Source of the DNA: Macroventuria anomochaeta
Taxonomy: Eukaryota; Ascomycota; Dothideomycetes; Pleosporales; Didymellaceae
Assembly: GCF_010093625.1 (NCBI RefSeq)
Contig: NW_022985398.1
Location: forward strand, 172,266 to 236,265
Length of the DNA stretch: 64,000 nucleotides
Reading direction: 5' to 3'
Shown: positions 1 through 10,341 of the stretch, in pieces
Layout of the letters: every line of letters begins with the position of its first letter
Numbering within the stretch: the first letter of the stretch is position 1
Notes under the pieces: generated by a model
The model's database searches: none
Told to the model about the DNA's origin: nothing
Seen by the model: the letters and a program-made list of their open reading frames with translations, nothing else
Program-made: the position numbers and the translations under genes

Positions 1-1
1 C

Positions 2-460
2 GGCTACGCAACCGGTTCGTGTCAGGGGGCCGCGCTCGCGGCGAAGGAGAAAGGAATCAAGCGCACCATCCTCTTCACAGGCGATGGTAGCTTCCAGCTC
101 ACAGCCCAAGAAGTCAGCACCATGATCCGCAACAAGCTGAACCCCATTATCTTCGTTATCTGCAACAAGGGGTACACAATCGAGCGCCTGATCCATGGGT
201 GGAAGGACAACTACAATGATGTGCAGGAGTGGAAGTACAAGGACCTGCCTGAGGTGTTTGGCGCGCCGAAGGGCAGCGTACTGACATATAGGGTGGAGAG
301 TAAGCAGCAGGTTGAGGAGCTGTTCAATGATGAGCAGTTTAAGAGTGGTGAGACCCAGAAGATGAGGTTTGTGGAGTTGGTTATGCCGTGGAACGATGCT
401 CCGGCTGCTCTGAAGGGCGTTGCAGAGGCGGCAGCGAGGAAGAATGCGCAGGTGGAGTAG
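2..460 (+). CDS. Pyruvate decarboxylase, C-terminal part (partial)
   Basis: The reading frame is open from base 2 to a TAG at 458-460 and gives the last 152 residues of a thiamine-diphosphate decarboxylase; the rest lies before the window. The TPP/Mg-binding motif GDGSFQLT is followed by the conserved Asn-Lys-Gly-Tyr-Thr-Ile-Glu stretch, the arrangement of fungal pyruvate decarboxylases. The enzyme converts pyruvate to acetaldehyde and CO2 in the cytosol, feeding ethanol or acetyl-CoA formation. No intron is visible in this part. Another TPP decarboxylase (phenylpyruvate or indolepyruvate type) cannot be excluded because the substrate-binding half is missing, but the C-terminal wording is closest to pyruvate decarboxylase. 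Confidence 0.88.
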   Translation, partial: GYATGSCQGAALAAKEKGIKRTILFTGDGSFQLTAQEVSTMIRNKLNPIIFVICNKGYTIERLIHGWKDNYNDVQEWKYKDLPEVFGAPKGSVLTYRVESKQQVEELFNDEQFKSGETQKMRFVELVMPWNDAPAALKGVAEAAARKNAQVE

Positions 461-922
461 GATATTCAATGGTTTGATGGCTTGACGGTAACTTCAGACT
501 CTTCTCATTTTCAAATGTTAGCGTTAGCAAATGAAATCGTACGAAACATAAAGCCGGTCTACGCAAAGCATTTCTGTTGCGTCAACAAAACAGTCTGGTG
601 GCGTCAAATCAGATGTGTTTTCCTCCAAGGATCACAGATGGAAAACAGATGGAAAAGCACTAAACATTCGATGCTACTATTTAGTAGACACCACTCTTCA
701 CGACTACGACGGTGTGGTGGTTTTCATACATGCATTCGTCATTCCGACTACTATCTATATTACATGATGCATATCCGCATGATCCATGATGGCCGAAAAA
801 TACCAGCCACTCTTACGCAGTCCAGAGCTGCTGGTGGGCATGATGTGAGATGACGGATACGCAGAAACTAGCTGCGCATCGTAAGTATGCCTACAACGTC
901 AGCCAGAAGTACTCAAAGACCT
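461..922. other. Intergenic, convergent 3' flanks
   Basis: Lies between the 3' end of the pyruvate decarboxylase and the 3' end of the GH17 gene. Open frames here look random; no RNA gene or repeat seen. Confidence 0.6.
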
Positions 923-2323
923 CTACTGAATGACTCCCCAGTAACGCTCGGCGTTGAAGGAGGAGGCCCAGTCCGACTTCCAAGGTGAGTCAAAAGAGTT
1001 GTGGATGAAGACATCGGAAGTGAACTCGCTGCGAATGGAAGATAGAGCCTTGGCCTGGTTGTCGGGCGATGGAACAGCCTTGCCGTTGGCATCACCCTGG
1101 TGAGGCCAGCCAGTCTCGGTGACAACGACGCGGTTGGTGTTACAAGCGGTCTTAACTCGCTCGATCTGGCCCTTAACGAAGGTACCGGCATCCTCAGCGG
1201 CGGTGTTCTGGTCGAAGAAGGGATGGCAGTTGACCATGACAACATCGGACGCCTGACAGATAGAAGGGTTGTCAAGGGTCGCGGGCACTGTATCAACGGC
1301 TCCAACAGGACCATTGTATCCAACTCCACGGAGCTGGTCGCGGCCACGGCGAATAGCATCGACAACTTCGGAAGCAGTCATATCACGATCGTTGACACGC
1401 TCGTTCTCAACAGAGAACAGCTTCATGATATCCCAGCTACCGCCAGCATACTGGTCAATAGTGCTCTTCCAGGTCGTGATGACAATGCTAAGATCCTCGC
1501 CATTGCCCTTGTTGCTGAGGTATGCGCCACCCATGAGCATTTGACCGTTCTTTTGGGCGTTCTGGACGGCGAGTGGGATGATGTTGCAACCCATGCCGTA
1601 GATGCGGACGACCTTGTAGGAGCCCATCCTGCTGAACTCGTCGGCAACCTCAGTGTCAGTTTTGCAGCGAGTGTTGCCCTCCGAGCCGGTGAAAGGGTCG
1701 TACGTCACACCGTTGGGAAGTCCGTTGTCATTTTGCTTGTCAGCTTGAGGTGCCTGGGAAGAAGTAGGCGCGGCTGCAGTTGAAGGTGGGGCAGGTGGAG
1801 GTGAAGAGGACTCCGGTGCCAGCGCCGGTGTAGTGGGCGAAGGAGGTGGAGGTGGGGGGGTGTAAGAAGACTCGACTGCGGCGGTTGTAGTAGACTCGTT
1901 CTTGACTTCGGCCGACGATGGCTGAGGCTGAGGTGCCACGAAAGAGAACGAAGGCACTGTCGCAGAAGAAGCTGGCGGAGCAGGCGCAGCGGATGGAGGC
2001 ACGACGACAGGCGCTGCGGAAATAGAGACAGCTGGGGTCACCGTGGGAGTCACCTCAGACGTAGTGACCACCTCCACAGACGTAGCCGTAGTCGACTGCT
2101 CCACGGTCGAGGTCGAGTATGGCACACCGTCCTGGTCAACATAGATGACCGCATCAGCGAGAGTCTCCGTGACGTAGACAATCTCGGTGATATAGTCGCG
2201 CCTGAAGTCTACGAACTGTTAGCTTCCCAATCAGTATCTCAAGTGACTATACATACTGAGGGGACGACTGCTAGCAGTGCCCAGGATCGCGGCGAGTGCG
2301 CCCGCAATAACGATGGACTTCAT
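923..2323 (-). CDS. Secreted GH17 beta-1,3-glucanase (SCW/BGT-like cell-wall protein)
   Basis: Two exons, 2323-2257 and 2208-923, joined over a 48-nt intron (GTATGT donor, CTAAC branch, TAG acceptor), give 450 residues. The first exon starts MKSIVIAGALAAILG, a clear signal peptide; without it the long second-exon frame would lack a start. Residues about 23-45 carry the segment preceding VYVDQDG that is common in fungal cell-wall GH17 proteins, then a Ser/Thr/Pro-rich linker runs to about residue 165, followed by the GH17 barrel. The nucleophile motif VVVTETGWP (Glu near residue 387) and the NCHPFFD stretch are present. Family members are secreted or wall-bound and cut or rearrange beta-1,3-glucan. 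Substrate and transglycosylase activity cannot be read from sequence. Confidence 0.9.
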
Positions 2324-4909
2324 GGTGAGTATGAAGCGAGTGCTATGGAATGCTCAATGTAACTTTACTGCGCAAAGATGGCCCTCGAGGTGTTTGCGGG
2401 GGTGTTTGGGGTGCAGAAGTGCAGAGATGCAGCTTGAGCAAAATGATAAAGAGTGACTGACTGCCCGCAGCTGGAGTGAAAGGAAGGTGAGTCGGGCTGG
2501 GCCGAGTTGAGAAGCTTCGGAGCAGAAGGGAAATGGGTGTAAAGAGTGTGGTGGGGAGGCAGGTGCAAGCAAAGGAGAAGAGCGAGTGTTATGCGAGTGT
2601 TTGGTACCTGCGTCGACCTTGCTTTCTTGGCGCGCCGCCAGGGCAACCGCGATTGTCAGCAAGTGAAGGTGAGCCTCGCTTCCCACTCTAGCCAGATGGC
2701 CCTCGAGGCTCTCAATGCTTCCCTCACGTCGTGATGTCGCCTGGACACAGCCCCAGTTTCCCTCCAGTCGTCGTACCCTAGAGGTCTTCGTATGCTCTAA
2801 GCAGCCGCCTGCTATCATGAGCCGCCAGGGTGACCATCAACGTCAGCAGTTGAACGCATCGTTTTGTCGAGGGAGCGTTTGAGGCAGTGAACGACTTAAA
2901 TGAGCCTTGTGTCAGGCGAAACACGAAATAGGCCTGAAATGAGGATTTGAGATCTGAAACGTGAAGGCGCGCCACACCTTGCATTTGGAGGTGACATGTC
3001 AGAATATGCGTACGAACGTCACTTGAGACCTCCAATTGAGCCTCATAATCTTGTACCTTGCCTGAAGGATCGATGGCAGATGATAAGCGCACCCGTTGCG
3101 GCTAGGAGGTGCACAAATGCTACGAAGCGAGGTGACTACGCATGTTGCACCACTCAATGCGAACCATTTCGAACAAGCTTTTCTCATGCAGTTCCAGAGC
3201 ATGTGCTCGTACCTAATACTAGCTCTTGCATCTGTCGGAGAGGGCGACTGCAGGTGTCGAAGGGAGGGCCAACGCTGCCAACAAGGGATGTTCGGCATGT
3301 CGGGCGAACGGCCAGATCATGCAAGAGAAGACGAAGGCAGAAGCGAAGTTAATATAAACAACGCCATGGAATAGGTGAGGACTATTGCTGAGTTTGACAC
3401 GCAGTGTGGAAAGACAATGAAGTCAATTCGAGATGTATGATATGGAAAGCCTGGAGGTACCTACGATATGGTCACACCTTTCAGGCGCTTTCGGTTTAGT
3501 TAATCAGCTCTTGTGCGTGGTGGCAGGACGGTAAGTTAGTCGTCTCCTCATGCTTATGAGCCCTTGAGATCGATGCGGAGGCCGTTAGTTGTCAGCAGAA
3601 CACCCTCGTCCTTGGCTCAATTCCCAGAGTCGATATCAATACGCCCGAAATTTTTGTCCACGCCTGGAGGTTATCGTTGCCACCATGGCGTGCTGCAAGA
3701 TGGTTAGAGTTTCATGAACGAGGACCTGTTCGCAGATGGACGAAACGCAGGAGAAACAGCAGCAGAAGTCTAGCAATGGTTCGCACAGTAGGATCGCTCA
3801 ACAAGCTATCAATAACTATTAGTGAGACGCGAGTTGACACTCCCAATGCGAAGGGCACTGCGGTGATGGATGTGTCGATGTGGGTGTCGAAGAGACGGGG
3901 AGCTGAGCGCTGCGAAAAGAAAGCGCTTGGACAAAGCACGTACCAAGTTTCAGTCTTTGTCCCATCTTCCATCGCTCAAGCAAAACTTCAGAAAAGTGAA
4001 GCTTGACGAATAAACTTGGCAAAAACAAACGGATAAGTGGGTTGGGAAGCGCAGAGTCGACTTGATATGATGAGATGGTGTTGAAAATTACAAAAAGTAT
4101 GGGTTGAACCCATGGAGTTTGGTCCAAAGATTGAGTAAGTGCAGTGTTGTGCGGGACTCGCGGTCACTTCTGGTAAAAGGCAAGAAATGAGTTCGTACAA
4201 ATCCTCGCACTGCACAATCAGAACAAGAAAATTAAATCTTTATATCATTTCTAAATTATTGACCTGACCAGGTTTATGGGAGCGCTCGCCTTTGCGCTCG
4301 CTTGCGCCAGATTGGTGTCGTGTGGGCCGGATGGGTCGTGCGTGTTGCAGTCGCTATTGCCTGCAAGTGATGAAATTGGCCGTGCTTGAGCGAGCGGATC
4401 GTACAGGCAGAGTGACGAGCATCGCGCCTGCCCGATATTGCGGTCAAGAACTCAAGCTGGATCAGGTCTTGGAGCTCATCACTGTTGTCGGTCACCATGT
4501 CCAAGGGTGTCAGTCGTTGGAAGGGAGATGCGAGAGGCTGATTGAAGTTTGCCCCGCACTTTGCGATGAATCTCCTCGGTGGGGCACGTGCTTCTCGCTT
4601 CCCTTCAGTCCTGGAGGGCTCCATGACCTTCGCGTATCTAAAGACAAGCAGCTGTGGCAGAGTGAACAAAGAAAGGTCCAGAAACAGGCGCGCCAGAAAG
4701 GACTTGGTCAGTAGGGATTCACATATCACAATAATCGTGAACTACAGTATTAGTCAACGGTCCTATTATTTTGTTTCATTCGGACTGTACGCTATACGTT
4801 GTAAGCAGAACGATACAAGCCAAGCGAGTTCAGCCGCTCAGTGTCCGTCCTGCTCGCGATACTACCGTAAAGCTTAGACGTCCGTTTTCATAATATGACT
4901 TCTTTCCTA
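2324..4909. other. 2.6 kb intergenic, no supported gene
   Basis: Holds the upstream region of the GH17 gene and the 3' flank of CCT6. Open frames on both strands (for example 2354-2818 minus and 4292-4714 plus) have no recognisable domain, skewed composition and no splice context. A 14-bp word, gatggccctcgagg, occurs near 2388 and 2695. An AT-rich patch lies at about 4228-4262. Confidence 0.5.
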
Positions 4910-6885
4910 TCATTGGTCGTCACCGGGGCCAGGGGCGCGTCCCATCTGTCGTGCCTTCAGCATCTCGTCGCAGAGCAACAAGTTGGAAGCGATTCCGGTA
5001 GCTGAAGCTATGCAGTTGCGCAGCACGCGGAACGAGTCGTAGACGCCTTCTTGTATGGGGTCCATGGCCTCACCGGTAGCCAGGTTGAGACCGACGACAT
5101 TGCCCTCTGCGTGCTCATCTTGCAGAGCAGCCAGAGAATCTTGGATGTCGTGACCAGAGTTGGCAGCCAGTGTCTTAGGAATGACAAGAAGCGCATCAGC
5201 GAAAGCCAATACACCCCACTTCGCCTTGCCCTTGACTGTCTTCCTGAATTCCTCACTGTTGAGGCGAGCGGCGCAGGCGACTTGGAATGCGCCACCACCA
5301 GGAACGACGCTCTTGTCGACAATCATGTTGTAGACACTCCTCAAACCATCACGGACGGCATCCTTGATCTGGCTGATGGTGTGCGAGTTAGGTCCCTTGA
5401 TAAGGAGAGTGACCGACTTTGGCTCCTTGACGTCCTCGATGAAGGTGTACTTCTCCTCACCTAACTGGTGTTCGTAGACGGTACCAGCCCAACCAAGCAC
5501 ATCTGGTGTCATATCGTCAACGCTGTTCTGTGACGTTCCACCGCAAACAAGCTGGAGGCGCTCCATGTTCCTCCTCTTCGCTCTCCTGAGCGCGAAAATA
5601 CCGTTCTTGACCAGTACATCCAAGCTGAGAGGGTCGATACCCTTCTGGTTGATAATGACGAATCCCTTCTTGGGATCGTCACCGCAGACCTCCTTCTTCA
5701 GCTCGACGATCTTCCTCAGCTTGTCGTCAACGAATCTTCGCTCGCTCTCGACGAGCTTCTCTCTTTGCTCTGCGCTCGAGTAGTAGAAGCTAGAGTTGAT
5801 CTCAGACTTCTCGTATTCCAGACTGACGTTCAAAGTCAGGATGTATGCGTTCTCAACCCGCTTAGGCATGTCAGGATGCCTTGCACCGTGGTCCAAGGCA
5901 AGACCCCTGATCAGCTGTGTGTCCGCCGCAGTGCGGTGTTGCATGGTCATGATCTCAACCATGTGCAGATCGGGCTTCGCTGGTGCCTGGTAGATGGCGA
6001 GAACGGCGTCGACGATATCGGGGGTCAGCTGCTCAGCGAGTGAGCTGTCGAGCTTCGTGGATAACGATGTGCGAGCAACGGAAAGCAAGAGTTCGCGGTC
6101 GACTTCCTTCTCGAGCTTGAACTCATCGAGAAACTACCACTTCGTCAGCTTTGATAGTCCAATGTGTTGAAATGGCACTGCTTACCCTCAGCGACTCTGT
6201 CTTCGCAATGTCGTATCCGTCTGTAATCACGCGTGGGTGGAGACCCTCAGAAATGTAGCGGTCTGCCTGCTTCAGAAGCTCTCCAATCAATAGTACTGCT
6301 GATGTTGTTCCATCGCCTGTGATGTCGTCCTGTGCTGTGGCTGCGCGCGCAATCATGACCTGTCCTGCTTTAGATTGTGCGAAATGCGCAATTCGACAGA
6401 TATACGTACGGCAGTGGGGTTCTGAATTTGCTGTGAAGATGTTAGACTTGCAGATACCATATCTCAGAACATTGTACGTACCATCTCCTTCAACAGAACA
6501 CTTCCGTCTTTTGTGAGTTTGATCTACAGCACCAGTCAGAGCCTGTTCAGGAGCGCACAACACACAAGACGTACTGCTCCAGCACCATCGACAAGCCTGA
6601 AAATCGTCAGCGACATGTTTCCTATAGGATAGAATTGATCTTACATCTTCAGTGTACCGCGGGGCCCAAGGTTGGAGGCAAGGACCTGTATACACGTTAG
6701 TACACCATTACCAGATATATCCATAGAATTTTCGTACCTTCTGGAGGCCCTCACCAGCCGAGATGTTCACTTGGAGAGCTTCCCCGCGCCTCTGTGCGAA
6801 TGTTAGCTAGACTCCAGTGTTTGCAAACAATGAGGGGTCTTACCCTCGACTCCGCCTTAGGGTTCAACAACTGTGCGGCCGACAT
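4910..6885 (-). CDS. CCT6: CCT chaperonin subunit zeta
   Basis: Eight exons: 6885-6844, 6791-6738, 6685-6645, 6596-6575, 6523-6482, 6430-6410, 6359-6186 and 6133-4910, total 539 residues, the usual length for this subunit. All junctions keep frame. The start MSAAQLLNPKAESRRRGEAL, the GDGTTS nucleotide-binding motif, the VPGGGAF motif and the ALRRAKRRNMERL segment typical of the zeta subunit are present. CCT/TRiC is the cytosolic double-ring ATP-dependent chaperonin that folds actin, tubulin and WD40 proteins. The 5' part is broken into six exons of 21-54 nt, so ab initio predictors could truncate it. It is divergent from NOP56 with 267 bp between start codons. Confidence 0.96.
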
Positions 6886-7152
6886 ATTGCAAGACGTATA
6901 TCAGGGTATCGAACAATACAAGAAAGAAAGTAGGGTGACAGCGTGGGGTATTGCTGCTTCTCGTGCCTGGCCGAGCGCGTTCCCCTCTAGAGATTTTGGT
7001 GGAAGCGCGGCGGGGACTCTTCGGCACGGCCGGTGCACGGACTTACACAGAACTTTTCTTGCATTCGAAGAAGAGGTCAACTCACGACCACACGCCGGAT
7101 TGCGTCTCACGTCACCATATCGCGAAAGACTTCAGGCTTTGCGACGATCACG
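6886..7152. promoter_or_regulatory. Bidirectional promoter CCT6 / NOP56
   Basis: 267 bp separate the two divergent start codons, so both promoters must lie here or overlap the 5' ends. I recognise no canonical TATA box and no perfect PAC or RRPE ribosome-biogenesis element. Confidence 0.6.
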
Positions 7153-8869
7153 ATGTCGGTCGACTACCTCCTCCACGAAAGCCCTATCGGCTATGCGGTA
7201 TGTCCTGAAGCTCGGAGCTTCACACTCGAATAAAGTTGCTAATGCGCTGCGCAGGTCTTCAAAGTAATTCTGCAGCCCGACACCATTGGCAACCGCCTTG
7301 CCGAAGTCCAGAAGGCGGTGCAGGATCTCGACAAGTTCGGAAAGACCGTTGAGCTCGTCGGTCTTGCGCCTTTCCAGGGTACCCAGGATGCGCTGCAGGA
7401 GATCAACGACATCTCTGAGGGTATCCTCTCCGACTTTTTGCGCGCGACCCTCGAGACCAACCTCCCCAAGGCTGGCAAGAAGAAGACCATCACCCTCGGA
7501 CTCAGCGAAAGCAACTTGGCCGGAAGCATCAAGGCGGCTTTCCCCAACCTCGCCTGCGAGACCGCTCAAACCTCCGAAGTCGTCTCTGACCTGCTCCGTG
7601 GTCTCCGCCAGCACTCTGGCAAGCTCATCAAGAAGCTCCAACCTGGTGACATTGACCGCTCCATCCTCGGTCTTGGTCACGCATACTCCCGCGCCAAGGT
7701 CAAGTTCAGCGTGAACAAGCAGGACAACCACATCATCCAAGCTATTGCTACCCTCGACCAGGTCGACAAGGACGTGAGTCTTGCAAGTTACGAGCGCTCA
7801 GACGTAGTTACTGACTCCATTACAGCTTAACCAGTTCTGCATGCGCCTTCGCGAGAACTACGGATGGCACTTCCCCGAGCTTTCAAAGATTGTCCAGAGC
7901 AACGACCAGTACGCCAAGGTCGTCCTCACCATTGGCAACAAGTCCCGTCTTACCGATGACGACACCCATGACCTCGCCGCTGTTGTTGACGATGACGAGG
8001 CTGTTGCGACTGCCATCATCAAGGCTGCCCGTACGTCCATGGGTCGCGACTTGTCCGAGGCGGATATGGAAATTGTCATGGCCTTCGCCAAGCGCACCGC
8101 TTCCCTGGCCGCCTACCGCAGGCAGCTCTCCAACTACCTTGGAAGCAGGATGAATCAGGTTGCACCTAACCTGGCCGCTCTTATCGGCGACGTTGTCGGT
8201 GCTCGTCTCATTTCCAAGGCTGGATCTTTGACCAACTTGTCTAAATATCCTGCCTCCACTGTCCAGATTCTCGGTGCTGAGAAGGCTCTGTTTCGAGCGT
8301 AAGCACAGCCAAATGCCATTTGCACTCCTGTTGCTAACCAAATCTCTAGTCTCAAGACCAAGGGCAACACCCCCAAGTACGGTTTAATCTACCACTCGTC
8401 GTTCATCGGCAAGACTGGAGCCAAGTCCAAGGGCAGAATCTCGCGTTTCTTGGCCAATAAGTGCTCCATCGCGTCCAGGATTGACAACTTCTCCGAGACT
8501 CCTACCTCGAAGTTCGGTGAGGCGCTCAAGCGCCAGGTTGAGGAAAGGATCGAGTTCTACTCTTCTGGTGCGCCACCAGCGAAGAACGCTGCTGTTATGC
8601 AGGCTGCGATGAACGCCGTTATGACCGACATCGGCATCCCTGACCCCACAGCCACCGCGACCGAGGACGTTGAGATGGCCGACGGTGTCACCGCAGGCGC
8701 AACTGAGCAGGCTCGCCGCGAGAAGAAGGAGAAGAAAGAGAAGAAGAAGGACAAGAAGTCCAAGAGCGCTGATGAGGAGGTCTCTGAGAAGAAGTCAAAG
8801 AAGGAGAAGAAGAGGAAAGCGGATGACGACGATGGCGAGAACAAGAAGAAGAAGAAGAGCAAGGCATGA
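7153..8869 (+). CDS. NOP56: Box C/D snoRNP core protein Nop56
   Basis: Four exons, 7153-7197, 7255-7773, 7826-8298 and 8350-8869, give 518 residues (yeast about 504). The first exon is only 15 codons (MSVDYLLHESPIGYA) and ends at a GTATGT donor. The order is NOP5 N-terminal domain, coiled-coil/NOSIC region, then the Nop domain (the stretch around LLGAEKAL-like VQILGAEKALFRALKT and the GLIYHSSFIG motif), then a charged tail of repeated KKEKK/KKSK blocks. Nop56 pairs with Nop58, fibrillarin and Snu13 in box C/D snoRNPs that 2'-O-methylate and process pre-rRNA in the nucleolus. Nop58 is the main alternative; the N-terminus and the lysine-rich tail fit Nop56 better. Confidence 0.95.
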
Positions 8870-9631
8870 TCAACTATTCCATTCCTATGAAAAGTTGATG
8901 TATCATTGTTTCTGTATTCTTGCATATACTCCCATCGGCGTTGTAGGGCCGGGGTGGCGTTCTACGGCGTTCTTGAACATAGGGTCTGTTGTATGACCGC
9001 TTTGCGATGATATCTAGTTTCCAATCTACGAAGATAAATGTTCACGTTTCCGACCATCTGTGATCGCCAATGATTTTCATGGATGCGTGATCGGTAGCGC
9101 GTGTTTCATTTTGTCTTGTAACACCAGTGGCCAAGCAAATTTCAATTTCTTTCTACTCGCCTAGCAATCGAGTACACAAGTAGCGCTCAAGGTGACAACA
9201 AGAATCCTGTCAACTTCGAATACATTCACATCTTGCTCGCCTTTGCGCCACAAAGCTGTAACAAGACCAGATGGAATAGCCCTGTCTAGTTCGGGTAAGG
9301 CGCGAGAATCGAAAAGTGGATCCTTGTAAACCGGCCCGTTGGGACAAACAACCACGCATCAGAACATGTCAGTCAGAGACACAAGCATTGTCGCGCGAGT
9401 TCGCAGTTCAACCTGTTCTTGCCGCTACTAGGATTGACGAGTACCTCAAATGCTAGAGGCAGTCAACAACGTATAAAGTTGTCAGCACAGCACTGCACAC
9501 GTCCGTAAAGATGCTTTCGTATGTAGATTTGCTGATCGCGCTGGTTGCTCGATCAAGAAGACACCCTTCGTTCCCCTTACAGCGTGACCTGAAAGAACAG
9601 ACAGCCCTGGAGGAGGTCACGGCATCATCAG
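8870..9631. other. Intergenic 3' region of NOP56 with a short minus-strand frame
   Basis: Contains the NOP56 3' UTR and flank. A 64-codon minus-strand frame at 9161-9355 has fairly protein-like composition but begins at a non-ATG codon and matches no family I recognise. It could be the end of the remnant at 9632-9973 or chance. Confidence 0.4.
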
Positions 9632-9973
9632 CTACAAGCCAATGTCCATGAACAAGGAATACAGCTTGCGCTCGAGTTCGTTAAGGTACGCGCGCACAAA
9701 GTGAACATTAAGTTAGATATGTCGATAACCGCATGACAGAAGCGTCCGTCGGCAGCCCACTTCCAGGGTCTCATTCACAGATTGAACAGCGGCTGCCCAG
9801 TCCGGGGAGACAGTCACAGGCGTAAAGTGATTTTCCTCGTCGTAACCTTGCGCTTTGGCCCATGTGCCAAATCGCTCTTCATACCTGAAGCCCCCATTCA
9901 ACACTTGAGAACATCGACGTCTCTTTCCTCTCCTTTTCTCTTTCTCAACCTGTACGATTTCTGCCCGCTGCGA
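9632..9973 (-). pseudogene. Unrecognised remnant with one in-frame stop
   Basis: One minus-strand frame runs from 9973 to a TAG at 9632-9634, interrupted only by a TAA at 9713-9715. The upstream half contains FRYEERFGTWAKAQGYDEEN and the downstream half contains RAYLNELERKLYSLFMDIGL; both look coding and lie in the same phase. No ATG begins the frame, so an upstream exon is missing or lost. The TAA would be explained by a Gln CAA mutated C-to-T. It overlaps the likely promoter of the plus-strand HPC2 gene. I do not recognise the family. An intact spliced gene using an unusual donor is an alternative. Confidence 0.35.
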
Positions 9974-10341
9974 TTACCTTTTCATCAATATCGCACTTGC
10001 TGTGATCGCCTCCATCAAACCGTAAAAAGGGGTTCAAACTTCGCGTTCCCCTCCGTGCAACAGGTTCCTTTTCAGGTCTTCCCCGGCCCGGTACTCGGCT
10101 GCACATCGACTTTGGTGTTCTCGACAACTGTTGCGATAGAGCGCCATCCGCAACTTTTGGTGTTGAATTCGCCAGCCCGCTCAGCCGGCGATCTGCCACT
10201 CAGCTGCTTACGCTACCTGCGCATCTAATTTGCGCCCGACGTATCTGTCTTTGTATACAGATTTTTGTATCGGGTTCGTGAATTTCTGAAGGGCAGTCTG
10301 GCAATTTCAAGAGATTTGTATAGTCTTGGTTTTCTGCAGCG
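9919..10341 (+). promoter_or_regulatory. Probable HPC2 promoter and 5' UTR with CT tract
   Basis: A polypyrimidine run on the plus strand at about 9919-9949 lies some 390 bp upstream of the HPC2 start. CT-rich tracts before transcription starts are common in filamentous fungi. Position and composition are the only evidence. Confidence 0.35.

Noticed and set aside
1100..1783. 227-codon plus-strand open frame
   Set aside because: Antisense shadow of the GH17 catalytic domain.
7132..7740. 202-codon minus-strand open frame
   Set aside because: Antisense of NOP56 exon 2.
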